A stretch of DNA of 64,000 nt from Gigaspora rosea (GCA_003550325.1 QKWP01000008.1:692926-756925); one strand, 5' to 3'. Positions 21,634-33,298 are shown, counted from the first letter of the stretch. A program made the numbers and translations. Notes: generated by a model from the sequence alone, not told the origin.

Positions 21634-23106
21634 CTTTGAACTACAAAAACATAGAAAAAATCGAAGATATTCTGAGATCTACCAATAAATTTCAAGATAT
21701 TGTTCATCATGAAAAACCATTTCCGCTTGGTTCCTAGAGCATACATATGCTGGATGCATATAAGATACATGCTACTAATGCATTTCACTCTGTTTTATTA
21801 AAATTTTCTTATGTAAAGGAAAAAGACCACGATAATACGATAGAAATTCTTATAAATGAGGCCAATTAATATCAAACCTATTTAACTTCAAAAGTTTGTT
21901 TCAAAAAAGGTTTGAATTCGAATTCTATCATGCATTTATTAATTATCAAGAATATATTCTGATATGTCATATGCTGATAAAACATTTCAGGTGGTTAGTT
22001 GTTATCAAAACGGAAAAAGGCATTTACTTATTGTCACAAATCTACTGATATGACGCTTACAAATAAATTTATTTATTTATTTTTCTTTTAATAAAAAAAA
22101 ATTATTTGTTGAAAAATTCACGAATGCAAATAAATTTAATTAATTGCTTATAGTTGCAAGTGAATGGATACACGAAAATTTTGACATTGATGACGATATA
22201 AAAAACATTCTGATTGAAAATAAATTATGTTTTAATATTTATATTTTTTAATTATTCTTTTTTAAATTACAAAGTTAAAGGCGTATTGTGATATTGGTCA
22301 AAAAATTCCCACTTTCTTAAAATATTTCCAACGATTATTCTTGTCATGAAATATGCAAATTGGGTTTCCTTGCACAAAAATCTTCAATCTGTAGCACAGA
22401 TGGGATAGGAAAAAAACGCTAACTCTTTTACATTGTATAGCTTCAACCCTCGTATAATTCATTCTAAAAATCTTATTCATCGAGATTTACATAGTGATAT
22501 TATTTTACAAAATAAATTAGATAGTGTGTATATTACAGATTTGGGGCAATCAATATTAACTAATACAGCGTTAAAAACGAAATCTGGTAGATTTTGTGTA
22601 ATATTACCTAGGGGTTAGTAAAACTATGGGGGACAACTTATTATAATACATAGCCCGATAAAAATGATTTGCATTACTTTGTATGACAACCCATCAGATA
22701 TATAATATAAATGCTCACGGTTCTATACCAACGAAACTTTTTGCAATATTAAGCGACCTCTGATTCAAGACATATCATTACTATGTTTTATTTATGTTAT
22801 TTGACAGATTTATATGGAAATTCGGTATGGTTTGGTGTTCGCAGAAAGAATATTGCTTATTTAAAATCATCAAGCACAATTTTATTAATCTTTTTTATAT
22901 TTAGCCTTTTATACTTTATTGTTAAACGATGTCTCATATGCTTTAGAAGGTAACATTTATGATCGATATTTAACGATCTTTAAAATTTTAATTATAAGTT
23001 ATTGTATGGTGGATGAAAAAATATCGGTACAGAGTTAGATCTCGACAACGATGACCTTGAACGAAAGGTTAATTTCTTGATTTACTAAATTCGAATTATT
23101 GCTATA

Positions 23107-23304
23107 ATGAAAAATAAGGAAGATAGTGAATATGGCCCACCACCAATATCTACTGCTGCTGCTGCACAAAAATCTACCAAATACTCACATTCTACATTAG
23201 GAAAGACAGATGCATCATTGGATTCAAATTCAAATCCCGTCAAGATGGTACAAGAGATGTTTGGCAGGATCAAAGTAATTATCATAAAGTTCAAAAGTTT
23301 ATAA
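23107..23304 (+). CDS. Coding-like stretch of unknown function inside the Tc1-like element
   Basis: A 65-residue frame with unusual, protein-like composition for this AT-rich window: GPPPISTAAAAQKSTKYSH with further D/S/N-rich sequence up to MVQEMFGRI. The DNA is less AT-biased than the neighbourhood, and a possible splice donor (AAAGTAATT) follows near 23272. It could be an exon of a gene carried by the transposon or a captured host exon. The family is not recognised. It may equally be chance. Confidence 0.3.
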   Translation: MKNKEDSEYGPPPISTAAAAQKSTKYSHSTLGKTDASLDSNSNPVKMVQEMFGRIKVIIIKFKSL

Positions 23305-23389
23305 AAGTGTGATTGTCATTATCATATTCATTATTTATTTCTTAAACTTACTTTTTTTTAACTGATCCTCGAAACCTCATGCCGTTCTC

Positions 23390-24060
23390 TTGTTACTCCA
23401 CTACTCGCTTCCCCACCTTCATAGATAACGATTAACGGATGTATGATATAGTCAAAGAACTTGTTTATTATTGATTTATGATGCAATTGATCTTTTAAAC
23501 ATAATGATTTACCGGTGAGTGAAACCTGTAAAATATTATCGAAACAATTATCTACATATTGATATTTAAATAATGCATGTGGCAAAGTATTCACTTATAT
23601 CCTAGCTCGGAATTATTCTGTATTAGGTATCTGATATAGATATTGATTAACGGAAGTATGATCCAAGTTATTCTTTTAACATAACGACTTACCAAGTGAA
23701 AACCTGTAAAATATTATCGAAAGAATTAGAACACTGGTAGTTCATATTGATATCACAATTTTCTACATATTGAGATTTAAATAATGCATGTGGTGAAGTA
23801 TTAAAAAATTTTCACACAATTTTGTCTTCGATAAACTTACTAATTCAGAATTGTTCTTTGTACGTATTAGGTATATAATTGATAACAGATAACGATTAAC
23901 GGATGTATGATCCAATTTATTTGTAAGTACAGTCAATCAGTCAATAACTTGTTTATTGATTTATTTATGATTAGAACACTGATTACAGTCTACTTTAATT
24001 ATGTTTGTGCGTAATTCATATCGATATCAATATCACAATTTTCTACATATTGAAAGTAAT
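23390..24060. repeat. Three diverged direct repeats (~220-240 bp)
   Basis: Each unit contains GATTAACGGATGTATGAT, an AACCTGTAAAATATTATCGA block (weak in the third) and TTTCTACATATTGA. Units begin near 23425, 23640 and 23890. They lie inside the Tc1-like element and may be its internal tandem duplication. Confidence 0.55.
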
Positions 24061-24194
24061 ATTCTTATTCTACAACAATGTCTCTACATACTATGCCACC
24101 GCAATCACCAAAATTTTCTTAAGGGGAATCACCTATTCTCTTGACGTTTATCAATTCAAAAATCGAAAATTCAAATCCCTTTAAATTCACTAGC

Positions 24195-24345
24195 AAAATT
24201 TAACGACATTACGACATTACGGCTTTATGATATTACGGCATTATGGCGTATTTAATATAGTATTTATGGCAATTAGATGCTGTGCCATAATTAATTCTAC
24301 CATTGGTAAAATGCCGTAATTTCCGTAATGCAGTTATTCTACCAC
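24195..24345. mobile_element. Fragment of the GCCGTAAT-repeat element family
   Basis: Contains CGACATTACGACATTACGGC and two copies of the terminal motif TTATTCTACCA or TTAATTCTACCA also seen at 19706 and 39235. No full element is present. Confidence 0.5.
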
Positions 24346-25035
24346 CAACTATAATTCCACTAATTAAAAATTACAAATATTTTATATTTACACTCGCCAA
24401 CATATTCAATCCGTAACAACTTACAACAGCACATGGACGCGGATTTTGTGGAATTGGGCCTTTTTTAAGACTCTAAATTTAAACTTGAAAACGGTTTGTA
24501 ATTAACTTCAGAACTTTCAAAAAAATTTTTTAAATAAATATTTTATATATACGTAATTGAATAAAAAATTAGTATATAAATTTTAAATAAAATCAATTTT
24601 AAATTTTTTAAAAATTTTATTTATTGAAAAATCAAACTTAAATAATTATTCATCATGAATGACTTAATTGGCTCAAAAAATTTTTAAATATCAAATAGTC
24701 TATCATACTATAAATTTATCTTTAAATCGTAATAATGCAAGACCATTTATTTTTGTCTTTGCATTAGATAAAAAAACCCAGGTTTCTTGTATTTATTAAA
24801 ACCTATAATAGACCCGGTATAGTATATATTTTCTAACATATTGTCTATACCGTTATTTGAAAAAAAACCCATATTTGATTATTGTAGATTCCTTATATGA
24901 AAGGTCTACTATTGTAGAATTCTTTTTCACATAAAACTACTTCTTCACCATCTAACCACGTCAATGAAGTTGCTAAACCTACTCTTTTCCATCTAACCAC
25001 GTTGTTGAAGTTGCTTAACTAAATCGCGTAAATCA

Positions 25036-25158
25036 TTATAGTATATCAGTATGGTATGGAGATGTAAAATAATAATTTTAGAATGTGATTCGGTGCTATA
25101 TATATGATTTTAAAATAGATATTTTCACCCCGTACCATACCATTACCGATCTACTGTA
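25036..25158. repeat. Small foldback repeat
   Basis: CAGTATGGTATGG at the left pairs imperfectly with CCATACCATTACC at the right; the inner GTAAAATA and TATTTTCAC continue the stem. Probably a small MITE. Confidence 0.4.
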
Positions 25159-26312
25159 ATCTCTTACTAAAAACACCAAGCTGTCTCCCTTTGCCGATCT
25201 TTTGAATGTTAATTAATTTGTCAAAAGAACCCATTTTAGTTATGTAAGTTCTATATGACCGAAGTTCCATTTTCTCTTGGTGTCGCGCATATATTTATCT
25301 TGCCTTTGTGCTCATTTTTTCTATAATAATTGTACATAGGTATATGATTCGATTTTTAACATTAAAAAAAAACAGTTATAAAATTTTTAAATATTTAGTC
25401 AGTTACTTACATATATTTCAAGTTTCGAAAAAAAAAATCTTGGCAGGCAGGTTATTTAAAAAAAAGTTTCGTTATGTAAGGCTTTGATTGATTGAAGCAA
25501 TGTATATATAAATTATATGATTTACATACGAATGACAGATTTTGTGCTACTAATTAACTTGTGTAACTATTGAGTTGTCCCCCGTAGTTTTACTAACCCC
25601 TAGATATTACTATATATCGCTCCAGAAGTTTTCATATTCTAAGGCATCTGATATTTATTCATTTAGCATAATTATGTGGGAAATTTTATTTGGAACCAAT
25701 TACTGCATTCGAGATTTATAAGCATGGCAATAAGTTGGAGTCTCAAGTTATTGAAAAAATAGAATCTCAATATACGAATTTTATGAAAAAATGTTGGAAA
25801 TGAAATCTGTGAAACATTTGCAAATTGGCAAAATGACAAAGAAATTTTATTAGACTTTCAAAAATGGATAAGCAAATAACGCTAATATTTACTTAATAGT
25901 GATATTGCAGGCCAACAAACTACGAATAAAGGAAGCTTACTAAATCCAATCGAATTTGCTACAGCAATAAATATGGACAATGCCGTTATTTCAAAAGTCC
26001 CCAGTGACAATTTGAAAAGAGATCGGTCACCACCCTCAGTATATACGGAGATTGATAGTAATTATGTTGATATAACTACCCATTATAATGAAGTTCTGTC
26101 TGACAATGACAATACAATATACGATGATGACCTTCCTAAGGGTTCTAGACAATCTATTTCGCTTGAACATCTAATTTTCTTTCAGATTCAAATTCTTTTG
26201 ATAATATTCAGATAATAGACCCAATTGTCACTATCAGTAACGGGAATAATCCAGAAGTTCGTAATAATACTAATCATATAGAAATTTCAGATTTGTATCA
26301 ATGAAAGAAACA

Positions 26313-26968
26313 ATACCCTATCAGAAAAATGTACCGTAAAGGTACGGGTTGGAGGCGGAATGGCATGGGTTTTGGTGGCACCCGGATTATGTACGTAAGA
26401 GACTTGAATTGGCACGGATTTTTGGCCCGTGGTGGACCGTATACCCGTACAAATTGGACCGTTAACCGTTAATGACTCAGGTTTGCAACACTTTGCTAAT
26501 CTAAATGGCACGGGTTTTGGCACGGGTAATTAACGTGAATTAACGTGCTATACCACTATGATAAAAAAAATCCATACAAGTAGATTACATAAAGTTATAT
26601 CAACAATCAATATAATATGAACAAACTAACTGCACATGTAACATAAAGTTATATCAACAATCAATATAATATGAACATACTAACTGCACATGTATCAAAA
26701 TTTTTTAAGGAACTTTTTTGTTAAGACACCCAGAGCAGTTTCATTAGCGAGATCATAAGATTTTTTTAAAAAAAATCATATATTGATCTTTCGCTCTTCG
26801 TGAAACAAGCCAACACGTACCACATTTGACACGTATCATTCCGTGAAATGAAGGCGCCATTACGTATGATGTGACATAACATGCCACCTCCTATCGTAAT
26901 CTCCGTACCACTTTTTACTGTGACATTCCGTTCAACGGTCTGTACGTAGATGCGTATGATACCGCATG
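26313..26968. mobile_element. CCCTATAAG-family MITE, reverse orientation, one end lost
   Basis: Begins CCCTATCAGAAAAATGTACC and runs through the GGCACGGG-rich half that matches the complement of 43190-43410. It continues into CACGTACCACATTTGACACG-type sequence matching the complement of 42860-42970. The far terminus (CTTATAGGG) is missing, so the right border is approximate. No coding capacity. Confidence 0.65.
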
Positions 26969-26999
26969 ATAAAAAATTTTTTTAATTTTTATTAGGGTA

Positions 27000-27333
27000 G
27001 CTGCGCGACGCAGTCGCGCTAAAACCAGGAACGTGATGTAACTGTTATCTTGCTCAACTGGTTATCAATTTATAAACGTCTCACTTGGAACAAGATACAC
27101 ACTAAAACAACTTTCAGGCGTAAAGTATCTTTACTATACGCTTCTCTTCCCTTTATTCGTTACAGTCAAAGGACTAACTTTTGCTCTTCCTATTTATATT
27201 AATTCTGCGTATAACACTTATAATTCTCTAATTTTACTTTTTCATTGTAATAAAATAAACTCTTAAATTCTACTAATAAAATCGTCTTTGTTACGGTGAT
27301 CGATGATCACAATACTGTTGCCCAACATTAGAA
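27000..27333. mobile_element. Possible solo-LTR-like remnant
   Basis: The end TGTTGCCCAACA, an inverted GGTGATCGATGATCAC just before it and two AATAAA signals upstream resemble the end of a long terminal repeat. No partner LTR, coding region or clear target-site duplication was found, so this is a weak call. Confidence 0.25.
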
Positions 27334-27444
27334 TACTTGTCATAATTCTGGTCGACTATATTACCAAATAAGCCGTTCGAATTTATATTTTTGCCTTTTC
27401 GCTTTGTTATACATTTCGTATTAAATCATTAACAATCACTTTAT

Positions 27445-27781
27445 AGACAACTTAGTTCATAGGAAATTAATTTACAGACAGGGATTATTCTACAGACGGT
27501 TAATTCACAGACAAATTCATTTTGTTGACAATATATTTAGCCAACAATTTCTTCATAAATTGCACCAGCTTTACCGTAAATTCTCGAAACAACGTCCATG
27601 CCCGTTATTTCAAGAATTTACGGTAAATTTAAACTTAATTCTAACGACAATGACTAGAATTAATTTGTCTGTGAAATCTGATGTTATTGAAATGACTGCC
27701 AATAAAACAAACTTGTTTGTGAATAAATCGATTGTAAAATAATCTCACCTGTAATTAAATTCTCTGCGAACTAAGTTGTCT
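27445..27781. mobile_element. Foldback MITE with AGACAACTTAGTTC termini
   Basis: 14-bp perfect terminal inverted repeat AGACAACTTAGTTC...GAACTAAGTTGTCT. Inner subterminal ACAGAC motifs and a central hairpin (TTTACCGTAAATTCTCGAAA against its complement near 27610-27627). No coding capacity. Confidence 0.65.
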
Positions 27782-27838
27782 GTGAAGTAATTTTTGGTGA
27801 GTTGATGCTACTGAATAGAATATAAAGTAAAAATCAAT

Positions 27839-28994
27839 CCCTATAAGAAAAGTGGTTCGGGGTATGGTACGGGAAATCAGTGTATATGCACGGGATGGTA
27901 CGGACCGTGTGGCACATATAGGCACGTTTTACGGAATGGCACGATTAAAAATGACACGATTAAAAATGACACGGATATTATGGTAATGGGGTGGCACGTT
28001 ATATTACGTCACACGGAATGGCACGTATTCGGTGGCACGCATATGCACGTTGTACGTGATGGCACGTCAAATTATACGGAATGGCACATGTTAAAAATGA
28101 CACGTGCTGGCTCGTTTCACAGAGTACTATAAGAATGAAGGATCACAAACGATTTTTTTGTTAAAAAAGTTGCAATATCTCAAAAACTCGCAAGTAAGCC
28201 TGCTCTGGTATCTTAAGGAAAAAGATTCCTTGCAAGATTTTACACATTTGCAGTTGCTTTACTTCCGGATATGTACATACTTCAACTATTATCCGGTCCT
28301 CTTCTAATAAAATGTCTATTGGAAAGTGGACTATAAATTTATATTTACTTACCCGTTCCACTCACGTGCCATCGCACGTGTCAATTGGCTTAGTAAACTG
28401 CTACCAGGGTGTCCAGGATTATGCGATGCTATGCTATGCGCATAATTGACCATTTTTTCGCATCGCATATGCTTCGCATAATTAAGCAAAAAAAAGCATT
28501 CAGGGCACGTGCCTCAAATATGACTGGTAGATACAATTTTTTGAGATAATGTGAGAAAGAATTCCGAAAAGTTCCGATGTAGAAAATGAACGAACTGAAA
28601 ATACGAGCAAGGTTGAGCCAATTTTTTCTGTCAATATCTGAATAATTCCGAGGATAGTACATGTAGCATAACATTATAAAGATCGCATAATCTATTTAAA
28701 TATTTCGCATAATCTTAAATTTATTTCGCATTCATCGCATAATTGACCTCGGTCAAATCGCATAATTTACCTCATCGCATCGCATAATCCTGGACACCCT
28801 AACTGCTACAAAAGGCACGGACGATTTACGTGATTTCACGTTAAATTGGCACGTGTATACGGATCAACACGGTCCGCCGATTCCCGTGCCTACTCGAACC
28901 ATGCACGTGCAAACCCGACCCATAGCACGTGCCACCCGACCACGTGCCTATACACTGTTTTCCCGTGCGATCCCGGACCACTTTTCTTATAGGG
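27839..28994. mobile_element. CCCTATAAG-family MITE carrying a nested hAT-like MITE
   Basis: Termini as at 15314-16049, flanked by a direct AAT (27836-27838 and 28995-28997). Without the nested insertion the length is ~751 bases against 736 in the sister copy; the difference is an extra 15-base ACACGATTAAAAATG repeat near 27955. The high identity to the sister copy points to recent activity. Confidence 0.87.
28405..28801. mobile_element. Non-autonomous hAT-like element (397 bp), nested
   Basis: Exact 8-bp target-site duplication ACTGCTAC (28397-28404 and 28802-28809), present once in the sister MITE at about 15860. Termini CAGGGTGTCCAGGATTATGC and GCATAATCCTGGACACCCTA. Subterminal GCATCGCATAAT repeats on both sides. 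No transposase. The CAGGGTGTCC start is typical of hAT elements. Confidence 0.92.
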
Positions 28995-28997
28995 AAT

Positions 28998-29600
28998 AAA
29001 ATCGAAATAGATCACAATAAATACAATTTGAATCTTAAGGCAGTCTGATAGCGATAGAGAATAATTTACCTGATTTCGTTCCACCATATGATACATATTA
29101 CTGCGTTCTCAGAATAACACAAATACCAAATCTGGTGTTACATCGGTTGGGAGAGCTTGATGAAATTGGGCCGGTTTAGTTCGATCGTGAACAAATTGTG
29201 GTTAAGGTTAAATGGTTTAAAACGATAACTAACACACATAATTACGGGTATAAGGGTCCTCTTTATTAATATGAATTAATACATTGGATTATTACAGAAA
29301 TACTATCTACAACCTTATTTGTTCTTCCTCCATAACCTAAAACCAATATTTTTATTCATATGGGAGCTTTAATCACTCGTTTGGAGATTCAAATCTCCAA
29401 ACGGGTGATCAAATCTCCAAACGAGTAATTGATCACCCGCCTGGAGATTTGATTACCAGTTTGAACCCGTTTGGGGCTTTGATGGAGATTCAATCACCGA
29501 CTCATACACGAAACAGTAGAAGTATGTTACACCAGCACAGCACATTGACATGTGAAATTATAGATTTTTAATGCCCAATCAAATGCAAGATTTTGCGAAT
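28998..29600. other. Intergenic DNA with CTCCAAACG inverted repeats
   Basis: No gene recognised. From 29370 to 29515 the motif AATCTCCAAACGGGTGAT and its complement occur several times in both directions, giving a small cluster of hairpins. This may be the end of an unrecognised element. Confidence 0.4.
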
Positions 29601-29606
29601 ACCATA

Positions 29607-29710
29607 CACTCCGTCAATTTGCATGACTACGTTCCTGGTACACTCCGTCAATTTGCATGACTACGTTCCTGGTACACTCCATCAATTTGCATGACTACGT
29701 TCCTAGTATC
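29607..29710. repeat. 34-bp tandem repeat, three copies
   Basis: Three head-to-tail copies of a 34-base unit starting ACTCCGTCAATTTGCATGAC. The first two are nearly identical; the third has two changes. Confidence 0.85.
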
Positions 29711-29879
29711 TTTATTATTGATAATATATCTAAATAAAGATACTACATATTGATTCTTAATCAGGTTTTACCTATATATCTAAATTTTTACAAATTAGCT
29801 AATTGTAAACTTCATCGTTGCTTATCTTATATAATTTGACACCTGGCCCGTGGCTCTGCCACGAGAATTTTATATAAAA

Positions 29880-30260
29880 CTTTAGAATCTTAGTTAAAAT
29901 CTGTAAATTCGCACTATACAATATGCTGAGTTAGTTTGCATTGAAACGTCACAAAAAAATTTTGTTACTGAACATACTATTTTATTAACTACAGTATATG
30001 GTTAAGATTGAGTTGATTTGCATTAAAATTATGTTATTACAAAATTCTGTCACAGAATTCACGCTCTATTTCAGTATGATTGAGCCAGTTTTTATTAGAA
30101 TTATTGTGATTTTTATCATGAGTTTTATAAAAAATTCTATTACGAAAAATTTGTTCGCTATACCAGTAATTGCAATATATAGTGGGTTAGTTTTGAATTA
30201 GTATAAGCTAACTATAAAAAGTTTGTTACAAAGCTCATTACTATAATATGCAGCTTAGTT
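29880..30260 (+). repeat. Degenerate ~100-bp repeat array
   Basis: Three to four diverged units of the type at 3278-3790: motifs GAGTTAGTTTGCATTGAAA, AAAAAAATTTTGTTACTGAA and ACAGTATATGGTTAAGAT recur. Confidence 0.6.
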
Positions 30261-31709
30261 TAATTGGTAAATGCCAATTTTTAGAATAAGCGTTGCAGAG
30301 AAAAATATAGCTATATTAGTTTTAGCACACTGATCTCCTTTTGAGCATAACCGTAATTTTATTGGTTGGTAGATCAACATAAAACTACGAGTCAATGAGA
30401 AATTTAGTTGATTATCAGATAATCTGGGCGGCAAAAATTCCGACCAAAACTTAGAAATCAATCATCTAAATATTTGGTTGAATGTAACTTTTTATTGATA
30501 TTCGCTAATATATTCACTATTTTTTTTATTAATCATATGTTTTATCTATAGTGGAGCCAAAATAGTTTGTAAATATTAGGCAATCAAACAACAAAAATAA
30601 ATTTGGAAAATTACGTTCACGATTTTGTGTTGCTTAAGCGCATTAATAAGGGCATTCAAAATAAAAATAATATAATAATTACTCGAATGTTATAATAGTC
30701 ATAATCATCTTACGTATTTCTGTTAGTTTTCCTACATTTAGTTCACATTTTTCGGATACGAACAATCAAAAATGTTAAAGCGAACAGATCCAGAATTGAA
30801 GTATATAGGTAGATTAGAATGTTAATTATACTTATTTTATATTTAATATTTCTATAGGATAAAATACGCATGATTCGGAAACATGCGCATTAATGCGCAT
30901 TCATGCGCATGATTGAGGAATCATGAGCACGAATGAAAACCATCTCTATCTGTACGTATACTCCAACCGTGCCATTTCGTGTATTCCCGACACCAACCCG
31001 TACCACTGTAACGGTTGAATTGGGAGAGCGGTAAAACAATATAGACAATAGTGCCAATTTAAACTCCAACCGATTACGGGTAGAGGTATAAAGCGATATT
31101 AAAGGAGAATTGTTATAATGGCAAAGGGTCGATATAAAGGTGTTAACTATATAATAATCACGACACGGGGATTTATTCGAAGTCCAAAGGTAACTTGAAT
31201 CACGTGAACAATTTAAAAAATAAACTAAACACGTCACACAGAATTCGAGTTATAATAAGCCAATACGAAGTTACAAGTCAATTCAGTCCGTCGAATTGAG
31301 TCTCGCAAGATTTATTAAGGTTAAAATCGAATTCAAAAGATAAGGGTTTTACTTTTATTATTAATCATTGTTTTAATTGAACGTCGAACTTATTTTTATT
31401 TGATCGAATTCGAAGGTCTTAAATACATTTTTAAACTTTACCACGTATGCGTGGAATTTACAACGTATTCGTGGAGAATTGAACGAGCTCGCAATTATTT
31501 CCACGAACTCACGATAGATTTCGCGAATTCGTTAGTGGCGAAATGTTTGAGGGCTTGGGACATTCGCGTATTCGCGGAAATTGCGATTCATGTATCTAAG
31601 TCACCAAGCCACGTCTAAGTGACCTTATTTGTATACATGATTTAAAAATATTTACAACAAATAAAAACAATTCACTACACCACACACCGGACTGCTTTTT
31701 TTATAGGGA
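30261..31709. other. Intergenic DNA with a MITE scrap
   Basis: No gene recognised. Positions ~30945-31012 match, in reverse, the left end of the CCCTATAAG-family MITE (GTGCCATTTCGTGTATTCCC, then GACACCAACCCGTACCACT), truncated about a dozen bases before the terminus. A cluster of TTCGCG/CGCGAA motifs lies at 31440-31600. Confidence 0.45.
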
Positions 31710-33112
31710 TATTCAAAGGAATTTCAGCCAATTCATATATTCAATTTGAACGACTGTACTCACAAATTATTATGAAAAAAGTTAAAATTGATCAAATGCT
31801 AGTTTTGCACCTTGTTTATGCTATAGGACCCTATATTCAGCAAGGTTACTCTGTATTAAGCATTGCCTGCTGGGTAACAGAGCCTCTTGACGAGTTATTA
31901 ATTCAAAAGCTTTCAGAATTATTTGATAACATGTATAATATAATAGAAATCAAAGTGACACCATAAATAATTTTGCTATAATTCAAAATGATGATTCAAA
32001 TAATGAGAAAAAGGATAATCATAAAGTAAAAAAATCAGAGTAATAAAGAAATACAAATAATGGAGACTATAAAAATGGTAAAAGAGACAAAGATACAAAT
32101 AATGAAAACAATAAAAATAGTAAAAGAAACAAAGGTACAAATAGTGGAAGCAGAATAGCAAAAAGGTAAATAATAATGAAAATACCAGCAATGGTGAAAA
32201 TGATGATTAAGATAATAGTAGTAATGAAAATGATAAAATGATCAGTTTATTCAAGTCACGTCTACAGCAAAGGCCGAAGAAGGTGAAGGTTTTCAAAGTT
32301 TTGGAATTAATGCTCACATTAAGGCAAATATAAATGAGATAGATAATAAGAACATTTTAAAATTTAGCGTTAAACTTATCGAATGTGGAGCAAGTAAAAT
32401 GCTCAATAAAAAATGCCAGTTACTTGAGAAATGGTTCATTGGTTTCTATCTTGAATCTATTATAATCGAGATTTCTCCAATAAATAATAATACAAATAAT
32501 GATGCAAACAGCTCAATAATTTCTTTTATATTAAAAGATCCATATTGCCCGCAACAGACTGAACCAAAAAATTTTGAAGCTTCAACCGGTTATTTAACAT
32601 CTAATAATGTTCAATGTAATCTTTCATCACAAAACATTGGTGTAAACATAAGCTGCAGTTCGACAAATAGTGTCAGTACAAAAGAAACTATTGGTGAATA
32701 GGAAATGAAAGTGGAATGTTGTCCAATAAAGGGAGTGATATGGCCATATCATTTTAAGAATATTAATTTTGATAAAATAGGTCATAGAATATGTCCTGAC
32801 CAACTCTGAATTCCCATTTATAGCAGATGGGGCCTTACAGAGGATATGAAAGGGTTTCAAAACACGATTAAGCAGATACTTGGGTGCAATTTAAAACCTT
32901 TATCCCACCATAAAAAGTCAAAAGTAGTAGGAAAGTTCCTCAAAATAATGAAAACATGCTCTCAAATAACTTATGAACTTAAACTTTCTTTCAATAATAT
33001 GACAAATTTAACGAACATTTTGCTAAATTAGCAAAAACTTTGAAACTAGATCGAAGAATTCTTGATATCAATTTTGAATATGAAATGGTTTCTTTAGAAC
33101 CTAAATAAGAAA
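31710..33112 (+). pseudogene. Lineage-specific protein of unknown function (broken)
   Basis: A coding-like stretch in the plus direction, broken by several stops and frame changes. First comes KVKIDQMLVLHLVYAIGPY (31780), then a long N/D/K-rich low-complexity linker (31970-32240). A conserved-looking part follows: FQSFGINAHIKANINEIDNK (32290), KLIECGASKMLNKKCQLLEK (32370), STGYLTSNNVQCNLSSQNIG (32590) and MKVECCPIKGVIWPYHF (32705). It ends with MKGFQNTIKQILGC (32846) and SQITYELKLSFNN (32965). I recall sequences of this type as hypothetical proteins in Rhizophagus genomes, but no function is known to me. At least four interruptions are visible. Confidence 0.65.
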
Positions 33113-33298
33113 ATATAATACATATTACTCACAATATATCACAAGACCACAAATTTCACAATAGAAAATAAAATTTTCTTTTTATTTAAGTCTTTTTAAA
33201 AAAAATAACATTTTAAGAAAGAATTAGTGGTCGACTAAAGCAGGACGATGTTTAGAATTACCTTTTTGATGCAGTTATGGTTAGAGATTATATAGATA
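33113..33298. other. Intergenic DNA
   Basis: Nothing recognised; short poly-A rich stretch downstream of the relic. Confidence 0.3.

Larger units (their letters stand above)
20568..21915 (+). pseudogene. SAM-dependent methyltransferase (broken)
   Basis: A spliced reading shows class I methyltransferase post-motif III: TQWNALINECIRVLKPGG followed by NLE up to 20694. An intron (20695-20980, GT...AG) follows, then VTEVEGHAMNCGPILLKLTK from 20981 to 21044. After a second intron beginning GTAAGC at 21045, the frame resumes near 21660 with KIEDILRSTNKFQDIVHHEK and PFPLG. The 21138-21633 hAT element sits in this second intron. Further remnants (DHDNTIEILINEAN near 21830) end near 21915. The SAM-binding glycine motif (motif I) and the start are missing or unrecognisable, and stops interrupt the last part. 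The family is the methyltransferase-11/25-like group expanded in these fungi; the substrate is unknown. Confidence 0.7.
22611..25600. mobile_element. Tc1/mariner-like element inserted in the kinase gene
   Basis: 28-bp terminal inverted repeats with one mismatch (GGGGTTAGTAAAACTA then GGGGGACAACT; 22611-22638 and 25573-25600) and a TA duplicated at each side (22609-22610, 25601-25602). TA targets point to the Tc1/mariner superfamily. At almost 3 kb it is long enough for a transposase, but none was recognised. Inside are a coding-like stretch at 23107-23304, diverged direct repeats at 23390-24060, a fragment of the GCCGTAAT family and a small foldback repeat. It may be a non-autonomous element that has collected other insertions. 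Confidence 0.8.
22290..26304 (+). pseudogene. TKL-type protein kinase, split by a transposon
   Basis: The first part (to 22610) holds remnants of the hinge and helix D (MKYAN...KNLQSVAQM), then the catalytic loop IHSKNLIHRDLHSD and a DLG in place of DFG (YITDLGQSI). The second part resumes at 25601: YIAPEV (APE motif), SKASDIYSFSIIMWEI (subdomain IX) and EICETFANWQNDKEILLDF, the typical end of the domain. A C-terminal tail follows (LLNPIEFATAINMDNAVIS from 25930), ending in EISDLYQ and a stop at 26302-26304 after one frame change near 26170. The HRDLHS/DLG pair is characteristic of the very large kinase family of Rhizophagus-type fungi. Several further frame changes are present besides the 3-kb insertion. 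The N-lobe with the glycine loop and catalytic lysine was not found. Confidence 0.8.

Noticed and set aside
30890-31237. 115-residue minus-strand frame
   Set aside because: Its end overlaps a MITE scrap and the rest has no recognisable motif or coding bias.
31683-31707. Possible end of a CCCTATAAG MITE (GGACTGC...TATAGGG)
   Set aside because: Only about 25 bases match and no partner end or subterminal sequence precedes it.
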